From Rhodococcus pyridinivorans (lineage in GTDB: Bacteria; Actinomycetota; Actinomycetes; Mycobacteriales; Mycobacteriaceae), in contig NZ_FNRX01000002.1 in the NCBI RefSeq assembly GCF_900105195.1, positions 3,968,001-4,032,000 on the forward strand: DNA of 64,000 nt, in the 5' to 3' direction. Under the pieces are notes generated by a model. It searched no databases. It was not told where the DNA came from and saw nothing but the letters and a program-made list of their open reading frames with translations. Positions 16,326 through 25,474 of this stretch are shown here, one piece after another. Each line of letters begins with the position of its first letter. Within the stretch, counting starts at the first letter, position 1. Both the position numbers and the translations under genes were made by a program.

Positions 16326-16937
16326 TCACATGCCGGGCAGGTCGCCGGTCAGATAGCGCTGCACAGTGGGGGCGACGATCTCGACGAGCTGCTCCGACGA
16401 CATCGACGCGAGCGGTTCGAGTCCGATGATGTAGCGCACCAGCATGATCCCGGTCATCTGGGTGGCCACCAGTTCGGCCCGCAGCCGGCCGGTGCCGACG
16501 GGACGGTCGATACGCTCGAACAGCGGTGCGAGCGCGACTTCCAGCAGGAACGAGCGGATCAGACCGCTGTCGCCCCCGGCGATCTGCGCACGGAACATCG
16601 CCACGGCCGCGTCGCGGTGCGGGGAGTCCCACACACCGAGAAGGGCGGTCGTGAGGGCACGGCCGAGATTTTCGGGTTCGGCCGCGTAGACGGGGGCGAG
16701 GACGTCGCGCGGATCGACCGGCAGCGCGATGGACGCGGTGAACAGCTGCAGCTTGGTGCCGAAGTAGTGGTGCACGAGCGCCGGGTCCACCCCTGCACGG
16801 GCCGCTACCGCACGCACCGTCGTCTTGTCGAAACCGTTGGCGGCAAACAGTTCCCGGGCGCTCGCGAGGATGTCGCCGCGCGCGCCCGAGTTCCCGGGAC
16901 GGCGGCCGGGGCGCCGCGTCCCGGCCTCGCTCGTCAC
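16326..16937 (-). CDS. TetR regulator of the ABC-2 exporter operon
   Basis: A 203-residue TetR protein. The N-terminal HTH is clear (ILASARELFAANGFDKTTVRAVAARAGVD interrupted by the usual turn, then ALVHHYFGTKLQLF) and a TetR C-terminal domain follows. GTG 16937 overlaps the permease stop by 4 bp, so it is the last gene of an ATPase-permease-tetR operon. This arrangement implies autoregulation through the dyad upstream of the ATPase gene (18432-18469), with an exported compound as possible inducer. Confidence 0.9.
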   Translation of the reverse strand: MTSEAGTRRPGRRPGNSGARGDILASARELFAANGFDKTTVRAVAARAGVDPALVHHYFGTKLQLFTASIALPVDPRDVLAPVYAAEPENLGRALTTALLGVWDSPHRDAAVAMFRAQIAGGDSGLIRSFLLEVALAPLFERIDRPVGTGRLRAELVATQMTGIMLVRYIIGLEPLASMSSEQLVEIVAPTVQRYLTGDLPGM

Positions 16938-17689
16938 GGGGTGCGACGGCGCAGCGTCGCCGCACCGAGTGTGAGGGCCGCGGCGGTGAACGCCGCGACG
17001 ACGATCAGATCCCGCACCATGACGGCGGTGACCCCCGGATTCACGGTGATCTCCTGCAGCGCCTCCACCGCGTAGCTCAACGGCAGTGCGTTGCTGATCC
17101 AGCGCAGCCAGTCGGGCAGATCGTCCCGGGCGACGAGTAACCCGCACAGCAGGAACTGCGGAATGACGATCACCGGCATGAACTGCACGGCCTGGAACTC
17201 GGTGCGGGCGAAGGCGCTGCACAGCAGCCCCAGGGAGACCCCGAGGACGGCGACGAGAACCGCGACGACCAGCACCCACAGCACGGATCCGGCGCTGGTG
17301 ACGTCGAGCAGCCAGAAGGCCACCACGCATGCGAGACCGGCTTGGACGGCCGCCGCGAGCGAGAAGGCGCTGCCGTAACCGGCAAGCAGGTCGAGTTTCG
17401 TCAGCGGTGTGGTGAGAAGCCGTTCGAGGGTGCCCGAACTGCGTTCGCGTTGCATCGCGATGGAGGTGACCAGGAACATCACGACGAACGGGAGGATCCC
17501 GAGCATCGTGACGGCGATCCGGTCGAACAGCGAGACTCCGCCCGGGCCGGTGGGCGCGTTCTGGTACATGAAGTACAGCAGCGTCATCAACAGGCTCGGG
17601 ACGAGCACGATCATCGCGACGGTGCGATGGTCGGCTCGCAACTGACGCAGGATGCGGGTGGTCGTGGTGGCATAGATGACGGCGCTCAC
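16934..17689 (-). CDS. ABC-2 type exporter permease
   Basis: A 251-residue membrane protein with six hydrophobic segments and the ABC-2 family signature in the C-terminal half (FARTEFQAVQFMPVIVIPQF, then LPDWLRWISNALPLSYAVEA). The cytoplasmic loop MQRERSSGTLERLLTTPLTKL is typical of drug and polyketide exporters. GTG 17689 overlaps the ATPase stop (GTGA) and its own stop overlaps the tetR start: a fully coupled three-gene unit. Confidence 0.92.
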   Translation of the reverse strand: MSAVIYATTTTRILRQLRADHRTVAMIVLVPSLLMTLLYFMYQNAPTGPGGVSLFDRIAVTMLGILPFVVMFLVTSIAMQRERSSGTLERLLTTPLTKLDLLAGYGSAFSLAAAVQAGLACVVAFWLLDVTSAGSVLWVLVVAVLVAVLGVSLGLLCSAFARTEFQAVQFMPVIVIPQFLLCGLLVARDDLPDWLRWISNALPLSYAVEALQEITVNPGVTAVMVRDLIVVAAFTAAALTLGAATLRRRTP

Positions 17690-18423
17690 GGTCGTGCTCC
17701 CGTCCGGTTCCGGATGAGTCGGAGAAAAGCGTTCTCGAGGCCCGTCTCCCCCGTCTGTTCGCGCAGTTCGACCGGGGTCAGCTGGGCCACCAGTCGGCCT
17801 TCGCGCAGGAGGACGAGCTCGTCGCAGTGGCCGGCCTCGTCCATGACGTGGCTCGACACGAGCAGGGTGGTGCCGCGGTCGGCGAGCGCGCGGAAGTGCT
17901 CCCACAGCTCGGCGCGCAGCAGTGGATCGAGTCCGACGGTGGGTTCGTCGAGCACGAGCAGTTCGGGATCGCCCACCAGCGCACACGCGAGCGACACCCG
18001 GCCCATTTGACCGCCGGAGAGGGCCGCCGTCCGGTTGCCGGCGTGGTCGGTGAGCCCGACCGCCGCGAGGGTGTCGGCGACCGCGGCGCCCTTCCGCCCG
18101 TAGAGGGAGGCGAAATAGGAGACGTTCTCGGTGACGGTCAGGTCGGGGTAGACGCTCGGCGACTGGGTGACGTAACCGATGCGGCGGCGCAGTTCGGCGC
18201 TGCCCGCGCGCAGGCCCAGCACCGTGACCGTGCCGGATTCGACGATCTGGGTGCCGACGATCGTGCGCATCAGGGTGGTCTTCCCGCAGCCCGAGGGGCC
18301 GAGCAGTCCGGTGATCGCCCCGCGCGGGACGCGCACGCTCACGTCCTCGAGAGCTCGATGGGTGCCACGCCGAACGTGCAGATCGCGGATGTCGACAGCG
18401 TCGGAGATGTGGTCGATGGCCAT
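17686..18423 (-). CDS. ABC-2 exporter ATPase (drug-resistance type)
   Basis: A 245-residue ATPase: Walker A GPSGCGKTT, Q-loop YVTQSPSVYPDLTVTENV, signature LSGGQMGRV, Walker B LLVLDEPTVGLDP, and a VSSHVMDEA H-loop. This is the DrrA/CcmA-like class that pairs with one ABC-2 permease. First gene of the operon. ATG 18423 is preceded by a dyad that probably binds the operon's own TetR protein. Confidence 0.93.
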   Translation of the reverse strand: MAIDHISDAVDIRDLHVRRGTHRALEDVSVRVPRGAITGLLGPSGCGKTTLMRTIVGTQIVESGTVTVLGLRAGSAELRRRIGYVTQSPSVYPDLTVTENVSYFASLYGRKGAAVADTLAAVGLTDHAGNRTAALSGGQMGRVSLACALVGDPELLVLDEPTVGLDPLLRAELWEHFRALADRGTTLLVSSHVMDEAGHCDELVLLREGRLVAQLTPVELREQTGETGLENAFLRLIRNRTGARP

Positions 18424-18431
18424 GATCCACT

Positions 18432-18469
18432 CAATTCATCGAGTGTTGAAATCATCCTTGGATGAATTG
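18432..18469. promoter_or_regulatory. Dyad upstream of the ABC-2 exporter operon
   Basis: CAATTCATC (18432-18440) and GATGAATTG (18461-18469) are exact reverse complements 20 bp apart. Inside them TTCATCGAGTGTTGAA forms a second, imperfect dyad. The block starts 9 bp upstream of the ATPase ATG and is AT-rich compared with its surroundings, fitting a promoter-operator for the operon-encoded TetR. Confidence 0.6.
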
Positions 18470-18539
18470 TGCGCCTCACGTCTCGATCCGGTCAACCCCC
18501 GCGAGCGTCGCCAGTGGCCGACGGGAGCTCCGACGTACC

Positions 18540-19139
18540 ATGAGTCCCATGAAGCACACGCGTCTCGCCCTGGCCGTCACCGCAACAGCACTGGTCCTGG
18601 CGGGATGCTCCGCCGGTGCCGACGAGCCCGCACCCTCCCCCGCCGTCTCGGTCGACACGCCGACGTCCTCGGCTCCCGAGACCACCACCTCCGACGAGGT
18701 CCCGCGCGACGCGCGCGAGAAGGTCTCCCCGGCCGGAGAGGGCGCAAAACTCACGGTCGTCGACATCCGCACCGGACGTCACGAGGGCTTCGACCGCGTG
18801 GTCTACGAACTCGGCGGCGAGGGCACACCGGGGTGGCGGGTCGGCTACGTCGACGAGGCACTCCAGCAGGGCAGCGGCAACGAGGTCCCCGTCGCCGGCG
18901 ACGCCGTGCTGCAGGTGCTCATCGACGGCTCGGCCTATCCGTTCGACAGCGGTGTCGAGCAGTACGCCGGCCCGGATCCCGTGCTCGCCGATGCCGGCGG
19001 ATCCGTGGTGGAGGTCAGCGGGTCCGGCGTCTTCGAAGGTGTCACCCAGTCGTTCATCGGCGTCGCCGCGCACGGCACGCCGTTCTCGGTGTACTCCCTC
19101 ACCGGACCGACCCGCGTGGTGATCGACGTGGCTCGCTGA
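18540..19139 (+). CDS. AMIN-like domain lipoprotein
   Basis: A 199-residue lipoprotein with lipobox VLAGC (cysteine 23) and a Pro/Ser/Thr-rich linker to ~residue 65. The C-terminal domain (LTVVDIRTGRHEGFDRVVYE, then TPFSVYSLTGPTRVVIDVA) matches the AMIN-like beta-sandwich domain of actinobacterial secreted proteins. Such domains are thought to bind cell-wall components. ATG 18540 is chosen; an in-frame ATG nine bases later is equally possible. It is divergent from the ABC-2 operon, with the dyad region between. Confidence 0.8.
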   Translation: MSPMKHTRLALAVTATALVLAGCSAGADEPAPSPAVSVDTPTSSAPETTTSDEVPRDAREKVSPAGEGAKLTVVDIRTGRHEGFDRVVYELGGEGTPGWRVGYVDEALQQGSGNEVPVAGDAVLQVLIDGSAYPFDSGVEQYAGPDPVLADAGGSVVEVSGSGVFEGVTQSFIGVAAHGTPFSVYSLTGPTRVVIDVAR

Positions 19140-19170
19140 CGCCTCGTCCTGTCGTGGTGCGAGCCTAGGC

Positions 19171-19201
19171 TTGACCTCGAGCGCACTCGAGGTCCTAGCC
19201 T
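19171..19201 (+). promoter_or_regulatory. MerR/SoxR-type promoter with 19-bp spacer
   Basis: TTGACC (-35, 19171-19176) and TAGCCT (-10, 19196-19201) are separated by 19 bp. A perfect dyad, GACCTCGAG-cgca-CTCGAGGTC (19173-19194), fills the spacer. An overlong spacer containing a dyad is the hallmark of promoters twisted into activity by MerR-family regulators, and the sequence is close to the SoxR-box pattern CCTCAAG-N4-CTTGAGG. It lies 28 bp upstream of the ABC exporter start. No MerR gene is in the window. Confidence 0.75.
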
Positions 19202-19228
19202 CGGCTGCGACCCGAGGAGGCCGACACC

Positions 19229-21130
19229 ATGAGCATGGAAGTCACCGCGTGGAACGCGATGTACAACGCGATGCACGCCGAGAGCGACCGCAGGCCGTTC
19301 TCCCGAGCGAGCCTACGGCGGATCGCCGAGTTCGCCCGGCCGCACCGCCGTAACATCACCTTCTATCTCGTCCTGAGCGTGACCATCGCGGCGCTCGGCG
19401 TCGCGACACCGGTACTCGCGGGCCGGGTGATCGACGCGATCGTCGACGGCGCTGCGGTCTCGGTCGTGGTACTGCTCGCGGTGATCATCGCCGCGATCGC
19501 ACTGATCGAGGCCGGCCTCGGGATCGCGAACCGCTGGTTGTCGGCGAGCATCGGCGAGGATCTCATCCTCGATCTGCGCACCACGGTCTTCGACCACGTG
19601 CAGCGCATGCCGGTCGCCTTCTTCACGAGAACTCGTACGGGCGCGCTCGTCTCGCGCCTGAACAACGACGTCATCGGTGCGCAGCGTGCCTTCAGCGACA
19701 CCCTGTCCGGCGTGGTCGGCAACATCGTCACCCTCGCGATCACCCTGGTGGTGATGATCGGGATATCCTGGCAGATCACCCTTCTCGCACTGCTGCTGCT
19801 CCCGATCTTCGTGATTCCCGCCCGGCACATGGGCGCCCGGCTCGCGCAGCTCAGCCGGGAGGCCGCCAACCACAACTCGGTGATGAACACGCAGATGACC
19901 GAACGGTTCTCGGCTCCAGGCGCCACCCTGGTCAAGCTGTTCGGCCGTCCGGCACAGGAGTCGAGGGAGTTCGCCGTCCGGGCGACGCGGGTCCGCGACA
20001 TCGGCGTGCGCACCGCGATGCTGCAGAGCGTGTTCGTCACCGCTCTGACACTCGTGTCCGCACTCGCGCTCGCGCTCGTCTACGGCCTCGGCGGTTTCTA
20101 TGCCCTGCGCGACCAGCTCGATCCCGGTTCGGTGGTCGCGATGGCGATGCTCCTCACGCGCCTGTACTCGCCGCTGACGGCGCTGGCCAGTGCCCGCATG
20201 GACGTCATGAGTGCGATGGTGAGCTTCGAGCGGGTCTTCGAGATCCTCGATCTGAAGCCGCTGATCGAGCAGTCGCCCGACGCCCGGCCGGTGCCCGGCG
20301 GTCCGGTCTCGGTGGAACTCCGGGATGTCGGCTTCGCGTATCCGTCCGCCGACAAGGTCTCGCTCGCATCGCTCGAGGAGGTCGCGGTGCTCGATTCGCG
20401 GGGCGGCGAAGAGGTGCTGCGCGACGTGTCGTTCCGCGTGGAACCGGGCCGGATGGTCGCACTGGTCGGATCGTCCGGCGCGGGCAAATCGACCATCGCA
20501 CAACTGATCCCGCGATTGTACGATGTCGATTCCGGCGCCGTGCTGCTCGGCGGAGCGGACGTCCGCGAACTGACCGCCGACTCGATCCGCGCGACAGTCG
20601 GGCTGGTCACCCAGGACGGTCACCTGTTCCACGACACGGTCCGCAACAACCTGCTGCTCGCCCGCCCCGAAGCCGGCGAGGACGAACTGTGGGACGCCCT
20701 ACGTCGCGCACGCCTCGAGCCCCTGATCGCGTCGTTGCCGAACGGACTCGACACGGTCGTCGGCGAACGCGGCTACCGGCTCTCGGGTGGTGAGCGTCAG
20801 CGGCTGACGATCGCGCGACTGCTGCTCGCCCATCCGCGGGTGGTGATCCTGGACGAGGCCACCGCCCATCTCGATTCGACCTCGGAGGCCGCTGTGCAGG
20901 AGGCGTTGACCGAGGCGCTCGAGGGTCGCACGTCGGTGGTCATCGCGCACCGCCTGTCGACCATCCGCGCCGCCGACGAGATCCTGGTCGTCGAGGCCGG
21001 GCGCATCGTCGAACGCGGCAACCACGACGATCTCCTGGCGGCGGGCGGCCGCTACGCGGAGCTGTACCGCACGCAGTTCGCCGATTCGGGACCGAAGGTA
21101 TCGGTGGGAGCCCCCATACTCGACGCATGA
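19229..21130 (+). CDS. ABC exporter half-transporter (TMD-NBD fusion)
   Basis: A 633-residue half-transporter with six transmembrane helices (residues ~40-330) followed by an ATPase: Walker A GSSGAGKST, Q-loop VTQDGHLFHDTVRNN, signature LSGGERQRL, Walker B VVILDEATAHLDS, H-loop IAHRLSTI. The catalytic Glu and His are intact, so a homodimer could be active. A ~20-residue insertion precedes the Walker A strand. ATG 19229 follows GAGGAGG. The MerR-type promoter suggests induction by redox-active or toxic compounds. Confidence 0.92.
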   Translation: MSMEVTAWNAMYNAMHAESDRRPFSRASLRRIAEFARPHRRNITFYLVLSVTIAALGVATPVLAGRVIDAIVDGAAVSVVVLLAVIIAAIALIEAGLGIANRWLSASIGEDLILDLRTTVFDHVQRMPVAFFTRTRTGALVSRLNNDVIGAQRAFSDTLSGVVGNIVTLAITLVVMIGISWQITLLALLLLPIFVIPARHMGARLAQLSREAANHNSVMNTQMTERFSAPGATLVKLFGRPAQESREFAVRATRVRDIGVRTAMLQSVFVTALTLVSALALALVYGLGGFYALRDQLDPGSVVAMAMLLTRLYSPLTALASARMDVMSAMVSFERVFEILDLKPLIEQSPDARPVPGGPVSVELRDVGFAYPSADKVSLASLEEVAVLDSRGGEEVLRDVSFRVEPGRMVALVGSSGAGKSTIAQLIPRLYDVDSGAVLLGGADVRELTADSIRATVGLVTQDGHLFHDTVRNNLLLARPEAGEDELWDALRRARLEPLIASLPNGLDTVVGERGYRLSGGERQRLTIARLLLAHPRVVILDEATAHLDSTSEAAVQEALTEALEGRTSVVIAHRLSTIRAADEILVVEAGRIVERGNHDDLLAAGGRYAELYRTQFADSGPKVSVGAPILDA

Positions 21131-21132
21131 GC

Positions 21133-21169
21133 GCCGGGACGTCGACGGTGCCACCGCCGACGTCCCGGC
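21133..21169. terminator. Bidirectional hairpin between convergent genes
   Basis: GCCGGGACGTCG (21133-21144) pairs perfectly with CGACGTCCCGGC (21158-21169). The 13-nt loop contains a smaller CGGT/ACCG stem. It sits between the ends of the ABC exporter (21130) and deaD (21191), well placed to terminate both. No U-run. Confidence 0.7.
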
Positions 21170-21190
21170 CGAGTGGATCGGCCGGCGGTC

Positions 21191-23071
21191 TCAGTCGCGG
21201 TATCCGCCGCGACCACCACGATCGTTGCGGTCGCTGCGGTGCGTGAAGTCGCCGGAGCGGCCGCCACGGCTGTCGCCGTACTCGCGCTTGCCGCCACGAT
21301 CGCGCTTGCCGTGATCGCGACGGTCTCCCCCGCGTCGATCGTCGCCGCGACGGTCGTCGCGTCCGCGATACGAGCTGGGACGTCCGGACGGTGCGCCGGA
21401 GTCGGGCTGCAACTGGATGAGCACGCCCGAGATTCGGGTGGAGCGCAGCGCGTCGAGGGTCTGCGGCGACAGATCCTTCGGCAGCTCGACGAGGCTGTGA
21501 TCGGCACGGATGCTGATGTGCCCGAAATCGCCGCGGCGCAGTCCGCCCTCGTTGGCGATGGCACCGACGATCGCACCGGGCTGCACGCGGTGACGCTTGC
21601 CTACGGCGATGCGGTAGGTGGTCATCTCCTGGCCGTCGCGACCGACCTTCGGCCCGTCGTCGAAGCGACGCGGCGGACGCTCGCGCGGTTCGCGCTCGCG
21701 GCGCGGCGGTGCGACCGGCTCGGGTTCGGCCTCCATGAGGAACGACTCGCCGTCGCGAGACAGCACCGCCAGCGCGGCCGCGATGTCGGCGAGCGGCACG
21801 TCGTGCTCACGCTCGTAGTCCTCGATGAAGGTGCGGAACAGCTGCAGGTGATCGGAGGCGAGCGCCTCGGTGATCGAGTCGTTGAACTTCGATACGCGCT
21901 GGGCGTTGACGTCCTCGACGGTGGGCAGCTGCATCTCGGCGAGCGGCTGGCGGGTGGCCCGCTCGATCGCCTTGAGCAGGTGACGCTCGCGCGGAGCGAC
22001 GAACAGCAGCGCGTCGCCGGTGCGGCCGGCGCGGCCTGTGCGGCCGATGCGGTGCACGTACGACTCGGTGTCGTGAGGGATGTCGTAGTTGACGACGTGG
22101 CTGATGCGCTCGACGTCGAGACCACGCGCGGCGACGTCGGTGGCGACGAGGATGTCGAGCGTGCCGTTCTTGAGCTGGTTGATCGTGCGCTCGCGCTGGG
22201 CCTGCACGATGTCGCCGTTGATGGCGGCGGCGGAGAAACCGCGGGCGCGCAGGCGCTCGGCCAGGTCCTCGGTGGCCTGCTTCGTGCGCACGAAGATGAT
22301 CATGGCCTCGAAGGTCTCGACCTCGAGGATTCGGGTCAGCGCGTCGAGCTTGCGCTGATGGGAGACGAGAACCCAGCGCTGGGAGATGTTCGCCGACGTC
22401 GTCGTCTTCGACTTGACGGTGATCTCCTGCGGATCCTTCAGGTACTGCTTCGACAGCCGGCGGATCGCGCCCGGCATGGTCGCGGAGAACAGCGCGACCT
22501 GCTTGGTGTCGGGGGTGTCGGCGAGGATGCGCTCGACGTCCTCCTGGAAGCCCATGGTGAGCATCTCGTCGGCCTCGTCGAGGACGAGGAACTCGAGTTC
22601 GGAGATGTCGAGGGTGCCCTTGGCGAGGTGATCGATCACACGTCCGGGGGTGCCGACGATGACCTGGGCGCCGCGGCGGAGGCCGGACAGCTGTACACCG
22701 TATGCCTGACCGCCGTAGATGGGCAGGACGGACAGGCCCGGGATATGGACGGAATACTTACCGAAAGCCTCCGCGACCTGCAGCGCGAGCTCGCGGGTGG
22801 GCGCCAGCACCAGCGCCTGGGGCCGCTTCACGGAGGTGTCGATACGCGAGAGGATCGGCACCGCGAAGGCGGCGGTCTTGCCGGTGCCGGTCTGAGCGAG
22901 ACCGACGACGTCCCGTCCCTCCAGCAGCGGTGGGATGGTCGCCGCCTGGATCGGCGACGGGGACTCGTAACCCACATCCGAAAGAGCTTGCAGCACACGT
23001 GCATCGATGTCGAGATCGGCAAACGTGAGAGCTGCGGTCTCCTGGTCGGGGGCGTCTTGAATATCACTCAT
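21191..23071 (-). CDS. deaD: DEAD-box RNA helicase DeaD/CsdA
   Basis: A 626-residue ATP-dependent RNA helicase. Q motif (FADLDIDARVLQAL), Walker A AQTGTGKT, PTRELA, TPGRV, DEAD (VLDEADEML), SAT, and HRIGRTGRAGR are all present within residues 15-370. A DbpA-type RNA-binding domain follows (about 475-550; YRIAVGKRHRVQPGAIVGAI). The last ~65 residues are a disordered Arg/Gly/Asp-rich tail. Involved in ribosome assembly and structured-RNA turnover, often cold-induced. Divergent from trpB2. Confidence 0.95.
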   Translation of the reverse strand: MSDIQDAPDQETAALTFADLDIDARVLQALSDVGYESPSPIQAATIPPLLEGRDVVGLAQTGTGKTAAFAVPILSRIDTSVKRPQALVLAPTRELALQVAEAFGKYSVHIPGLSVLPIYGGQAYGVQLSGLRRGAQVIVGTPGRVIDHLAKGTLDISELEFLVLDEADEMLTMGFQEDVERILADTPDTKQVALFSATMPGAIRRLSKQYLKDPQEITVKSKTTTSANISQRWVLVSHQRKLDALTRILEVETFEAMIIFVRTKQATEDLAERLRARGFSAAAINGDIVQAQRERTINQLKNGTLDILVATDVAARGLDVERISHVVNYDIPHDTESYVHRIGRTGRAGRTGDALLFVAPRERHLLKAIERATRQPLAEMQLPTVEDVNAQRVSKFNDSITEALASDHLQLFRTFIEDYEREHDVPLADIAAALAVLSRDGESFLMEAEPEPVAPPRREREPRERPPRRFDDGPKVGRDGQEMTTYRIAVGKRHRVQPGAIVGAIANEGGLRRGDFGHISIRADHSLVELPKDLSPQTLDALRSTRISGVLIQLQPDSGAPSGRPSSYRGRDDRRGDDRRGGDRRDHGKRDRGGKREYGDSRGGRSGDFTHRSDRNDRGGRGGYRD

Positions 23072-23229
23072 TTGACCAGCAGTTTATCGGATGAACTCAC
23101 CTCTTCGCGCCCGGACCCGGCCGCGACCTGGGCTCGAGCGCGCGAACAATGACCCACCCCACCCCGTCGCCGGCACCCGGGGCGCGTCACACTGGGCAGG
23201 TTCACCGTCCTCGACCGAAGGATTCCACA

Positions 23230-24573
23230 GTGACGGCTTCCCCCTCCGCGCACGCGTCCGCGACACCCCCGTCCGTCGCCGATTCGGGTATTCCGACGCA
23301 CTGGTACAACATCGTCGGCGACCTCGCGGTGGCCCCGCCGCCACACCTGCACCCCGGCACCCGCGAACCGATCACCGCCGACGATCTCGCACCTCTGTTC
23401 GCCTCGGGACTGATCGAGCAGGAACTGTCGACCGAGACCGACATCGAGATCCCGGAGGCCGTGCGCGAGGTCTACGCCGGTTACCGCTCCACGCCCCTTT
23501 TCCGCGCCCGCTCGTTCGAGAAGGCACTCGGCACCCCGGCCCGCATCTACGTCAAGTACGAGGGCGTGAGCCCGGTGGGCAGCCACAAGGTGAACTCGGC
23601 GGTCGCACAGGCCTACTACAACTCGCTCGACGGCGTCACCCGGCTCACGACGGAGACCGGTGCCGGACAGTGGGGTTCGGCCCTGTCGTTCGCGTGCGCG
23701 AAGTTCGGTATCGATCTCGAGGTGTGGCAGGTCCGCGCCTCCTACGACTCGAAGCCCTACCGCCGCTTCCTCATCGAGACCTACGGCGGCACAGTACATC
23801 CCAGCCCGTCCGACCTGACGGAGGCCGGTCGCGCCGTCCTTGCCGAGCACCCGGACACACCCGGCTCGCTCGGCATCGCGGTCTCGGAGGCCGTGGAGGT
23901 CGCAGTGAAGGACGCCGCCGCCCGCTACACCCTCGGCAGCGTGCTCAACCACGTGGTGCTGCACCAGACCGTCATCGGCCTCGAGGCCGTGGAGCAACTG
24001 CGGGCCGCGGGTGAGGACCAGGCCGACGTCGTCTTCGGTTGCGCGGGCGGCGGTTCGAACCTCGCCGGCCTGTCGTTCCCGTTCCTGCGCGAGGTCATCC
24101 ACGAGCGGGCGACCACGCGTGTCGTCGCCGTCGAGCCCGCGGCGTGCCCGTCGATCACCCGCGGCGAGTACCGCTACGACCACGGTGACATCGCGGGTCT
24201 GACCCCGCTGCTGAAGATGCACACCCTCGGCCAGGACTTCATCCCGGATCCGATCCACGCCGGCGGGCTGCGATATCACGGCATGGCGCCGTTGCTCAGC
24301 CACACCGTCGAGCTCGGCTACGTGCAGGGACAGTCCGTGGCACAGACCGATGCCTTCTCCGCGGCGGTGCTCTTCGCCCGGAACGAGGGCATCGTGCCGG
24401 CGCCGGAGTCGTCGCACGCGATCGCCGCGGCCGCGGAGTACGCGCGGGGCCTCACCGAACCCGAGGTCATCGTGATCGGCCTGTCCGGCCACGGCCAGCT
24501 CGATCTGCCCGCCTACCACTCGTACCTGTCGGGCGAGCTCGACCGAGATCCCCTCGATCCGTCCGGGCGGTGA
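23230..24573 (+). CDS. trpB: TrpB2-type tryptophan synthase beta chain
   Basis: A 447-residue PLP enzyme of the TrpB2 subgroup, which stands alone without trpA. The PLP lysine lies in VGSHKVNSA, phosphate binding in CAGGGSN, and the substrate loop in TETGAGQWG. The N-terminal extension ([12 protein letters not shown], then PPHLHPGT) is diagnostic of TrpB2. It likely condenses indole with serine or phosphoserine, acting in indole salvage. Start GTG 23230 follows AAGGA; earlier in-frame codons lack a ribosome site. No other trp gene is present. Confidence 0.92.
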   Translation: MTASPSAHASATPPSVADSGIPTHWYNIVGDLAVAPPPHLHPGTREPITADDLAPLFASGLIEQELSTETDIEIPEAVREVYAGYRSTPLFRARSFEKALGTPARIYVKYEGVSPVGSHKVNSAVAQAYYNSLDGVTRLTTETGAGQWGSALSFACAKFGIDLEVWQVRASYDSKPYRRFLIETYGGTVHPSPSDLTEAGRAVLAEHPDTPGSLGIAVSEAVEVAVKDAAARYTLGSVLNHVVLHQTVIGLEAVEQLRAAGEDQADVVFGCAGGGSNLAGLSFPFLREVIHERATTRVVAVEPAACPSITRGEYRYDHGDIAGLTPLLKMHTLGQDFIPDPIHAGGLRYHGMAPLLSHTVELGYVQGQSVAQTDAFSAAVLFARNEGIVPAPESSHAIAAAAEYARGLTEPEVIVIGLSGHGQLDLPAYHSYLSGELDRDPLDPSGR

Positions 24574-24612
24574 GTGCTCGCCCGCCCGGGCGGACCGTCC
24601 CATACTGGAGGT

Positions 24613-25323
24613 GTGGGGTACGCCACACGCGAGGAGGCAGGCCGGCGACTCGCCCGGTCGGCCGGGCACCTGCGCGACGCCGACCCGGTGGTCCTCGCAC
24701 TACCTCGCGGCGGCATTCCCGTCGCCCGTGAACTCGCCGCAGCCCTCGATGCGCCCCTGGACGTCCTCGTGGTGCGCAAACTGGGCGTGCCCTGGCATCC
24801 CGAACTCGCGATGGGCGCGATCGCCGAAGGACCGGGTCCCGGAACCGCCGGGGAATCGACCACGCAGGACGCCGTCTTCCGGGTCCTCAACGACGACGTG
24901 ATCCGGCGCGGGCGGATCGCCCCCGAATCCGTGGCGGCCGTCGAGCGACGCGAGCTGGCCGAACTGGCTCGACGTGCCGATTGCCTGCGTGCCGGTCGCA
25001 CCCGGGTGCCGCTGGAGGGCCGCACGGCGATCGTCGTCGACGACGGCATCGCCACAGGTGCGACGGCCGCGGTGGCATGCCTCGCCGCGCGCGCCTCCGG
25101 AGCGACCCGGGTCGTCCTCGCGGTGCCGGTGGCCTCCCCCGACGCACTGCGCCGGGCCGGCCGGACGGCCGACGAGGTGATCTGCCCGTGGACGCCGGTG
25201 GACACCGACAGCGTCGGCGCCGCCTACGACGACTTCCATCAGCTCGGCGACGACGAAGCGATTCTCCTTCTCCGAAATACTGGTACTTCCGGTACCGGAA
25301 AATCCGACGAAACGATCCGATAG
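24613..25323 (+). CDS. Phosphoribosyltransferase-domain protein
   Basis: A 236-residue type I PRTase-like protein. The PRPP loop is AIVVDDGIATGATA, and the N-terminus has the ALPRGGIPVA block typical of the subgroup often encoded in dormancy or stress loci of mycobacteria (Rv0571c-like). Key residues are intact, but the accepted base is unknown. The start is uncertain: GTG 24613 sits very close to GGAGG, and GTG 24574 directly follows the trpB stop. The last ~20 codons are AT-rich for this genome and contain a 14-bp palindrome (25287-25300). Confidence 0.8.
   Translation: MGYATREEAGRRLARSAGHLRDADPVVLALPRGGIPVARELAAALDAPLDVLVVRKLGVPWHPELAMGAIAEGPGPGTAGESTTQDAVFRVLNDDVIRRGRIAPESVAAVERRELAELARRADCLRAGRTRVPLEGRTAIVVDDGIATGATAAVACLAARASGATRVVLAVPVASPDALRRAGRTADEVICPWTPVDTDSVGAAYDDFHQLGDDEAILLLRNTGTSGTGKSDETIR
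25287..25300. promoter_or_regulatory. 14-bp perfect palindrome TTCCGGTACCGGAA
   Basis: TTCCGGTACCGGAA is fully self-complementary and lies in the last codons of the phosphoribosyltransferase gene, 174 bp upstream of the acyl-CoA synthetase start. The local drop in GC suggests a regulatory rather than purely coding constraint. Confidence 0.4.
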
Positions 25324-25334
25324 TGGCAATCCTC

Positions 25335-25350
25335 GTTACCGGCGGGTAGC
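25335..25350. promoter_or_regulatory. Candidate fatty-acid-type operator upstream of fadD15
   Basis: GTTACC-ggcg-GGTAGC (25335-25350) is a dyad with one mismatch. A further GTTACC occurs at about 25354. It resembles the GTTAC-N-GTAAC type of TetR operators seen upstream of actinobacterial fatty-acid genes (recalled pattern, not checked). It lies 125 bp upstream of the acyl-CoA synthetase start in an otherwise empty promoter region. Confidence 0.45.
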
Positions 25351-25474
25351 ATTGTTACCTGGATCACTGCCTATCGGACTGTAAAAAGGGGGCAAAGCGG
25401 TCCGAGGGTAATGCATTTCCCAACGACGTGTGATGCAATGCACACCGACAGCACCTAACGATGGAGGGGTCACA

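Noticed and set aside
25430..25474. Upstream in-frame start for the acyl-CoA synthetase
   Set aside because: GTG 25475 has a strong GGAGGGG at correct spacing; the extra residues do not resemble the family N-terminus.
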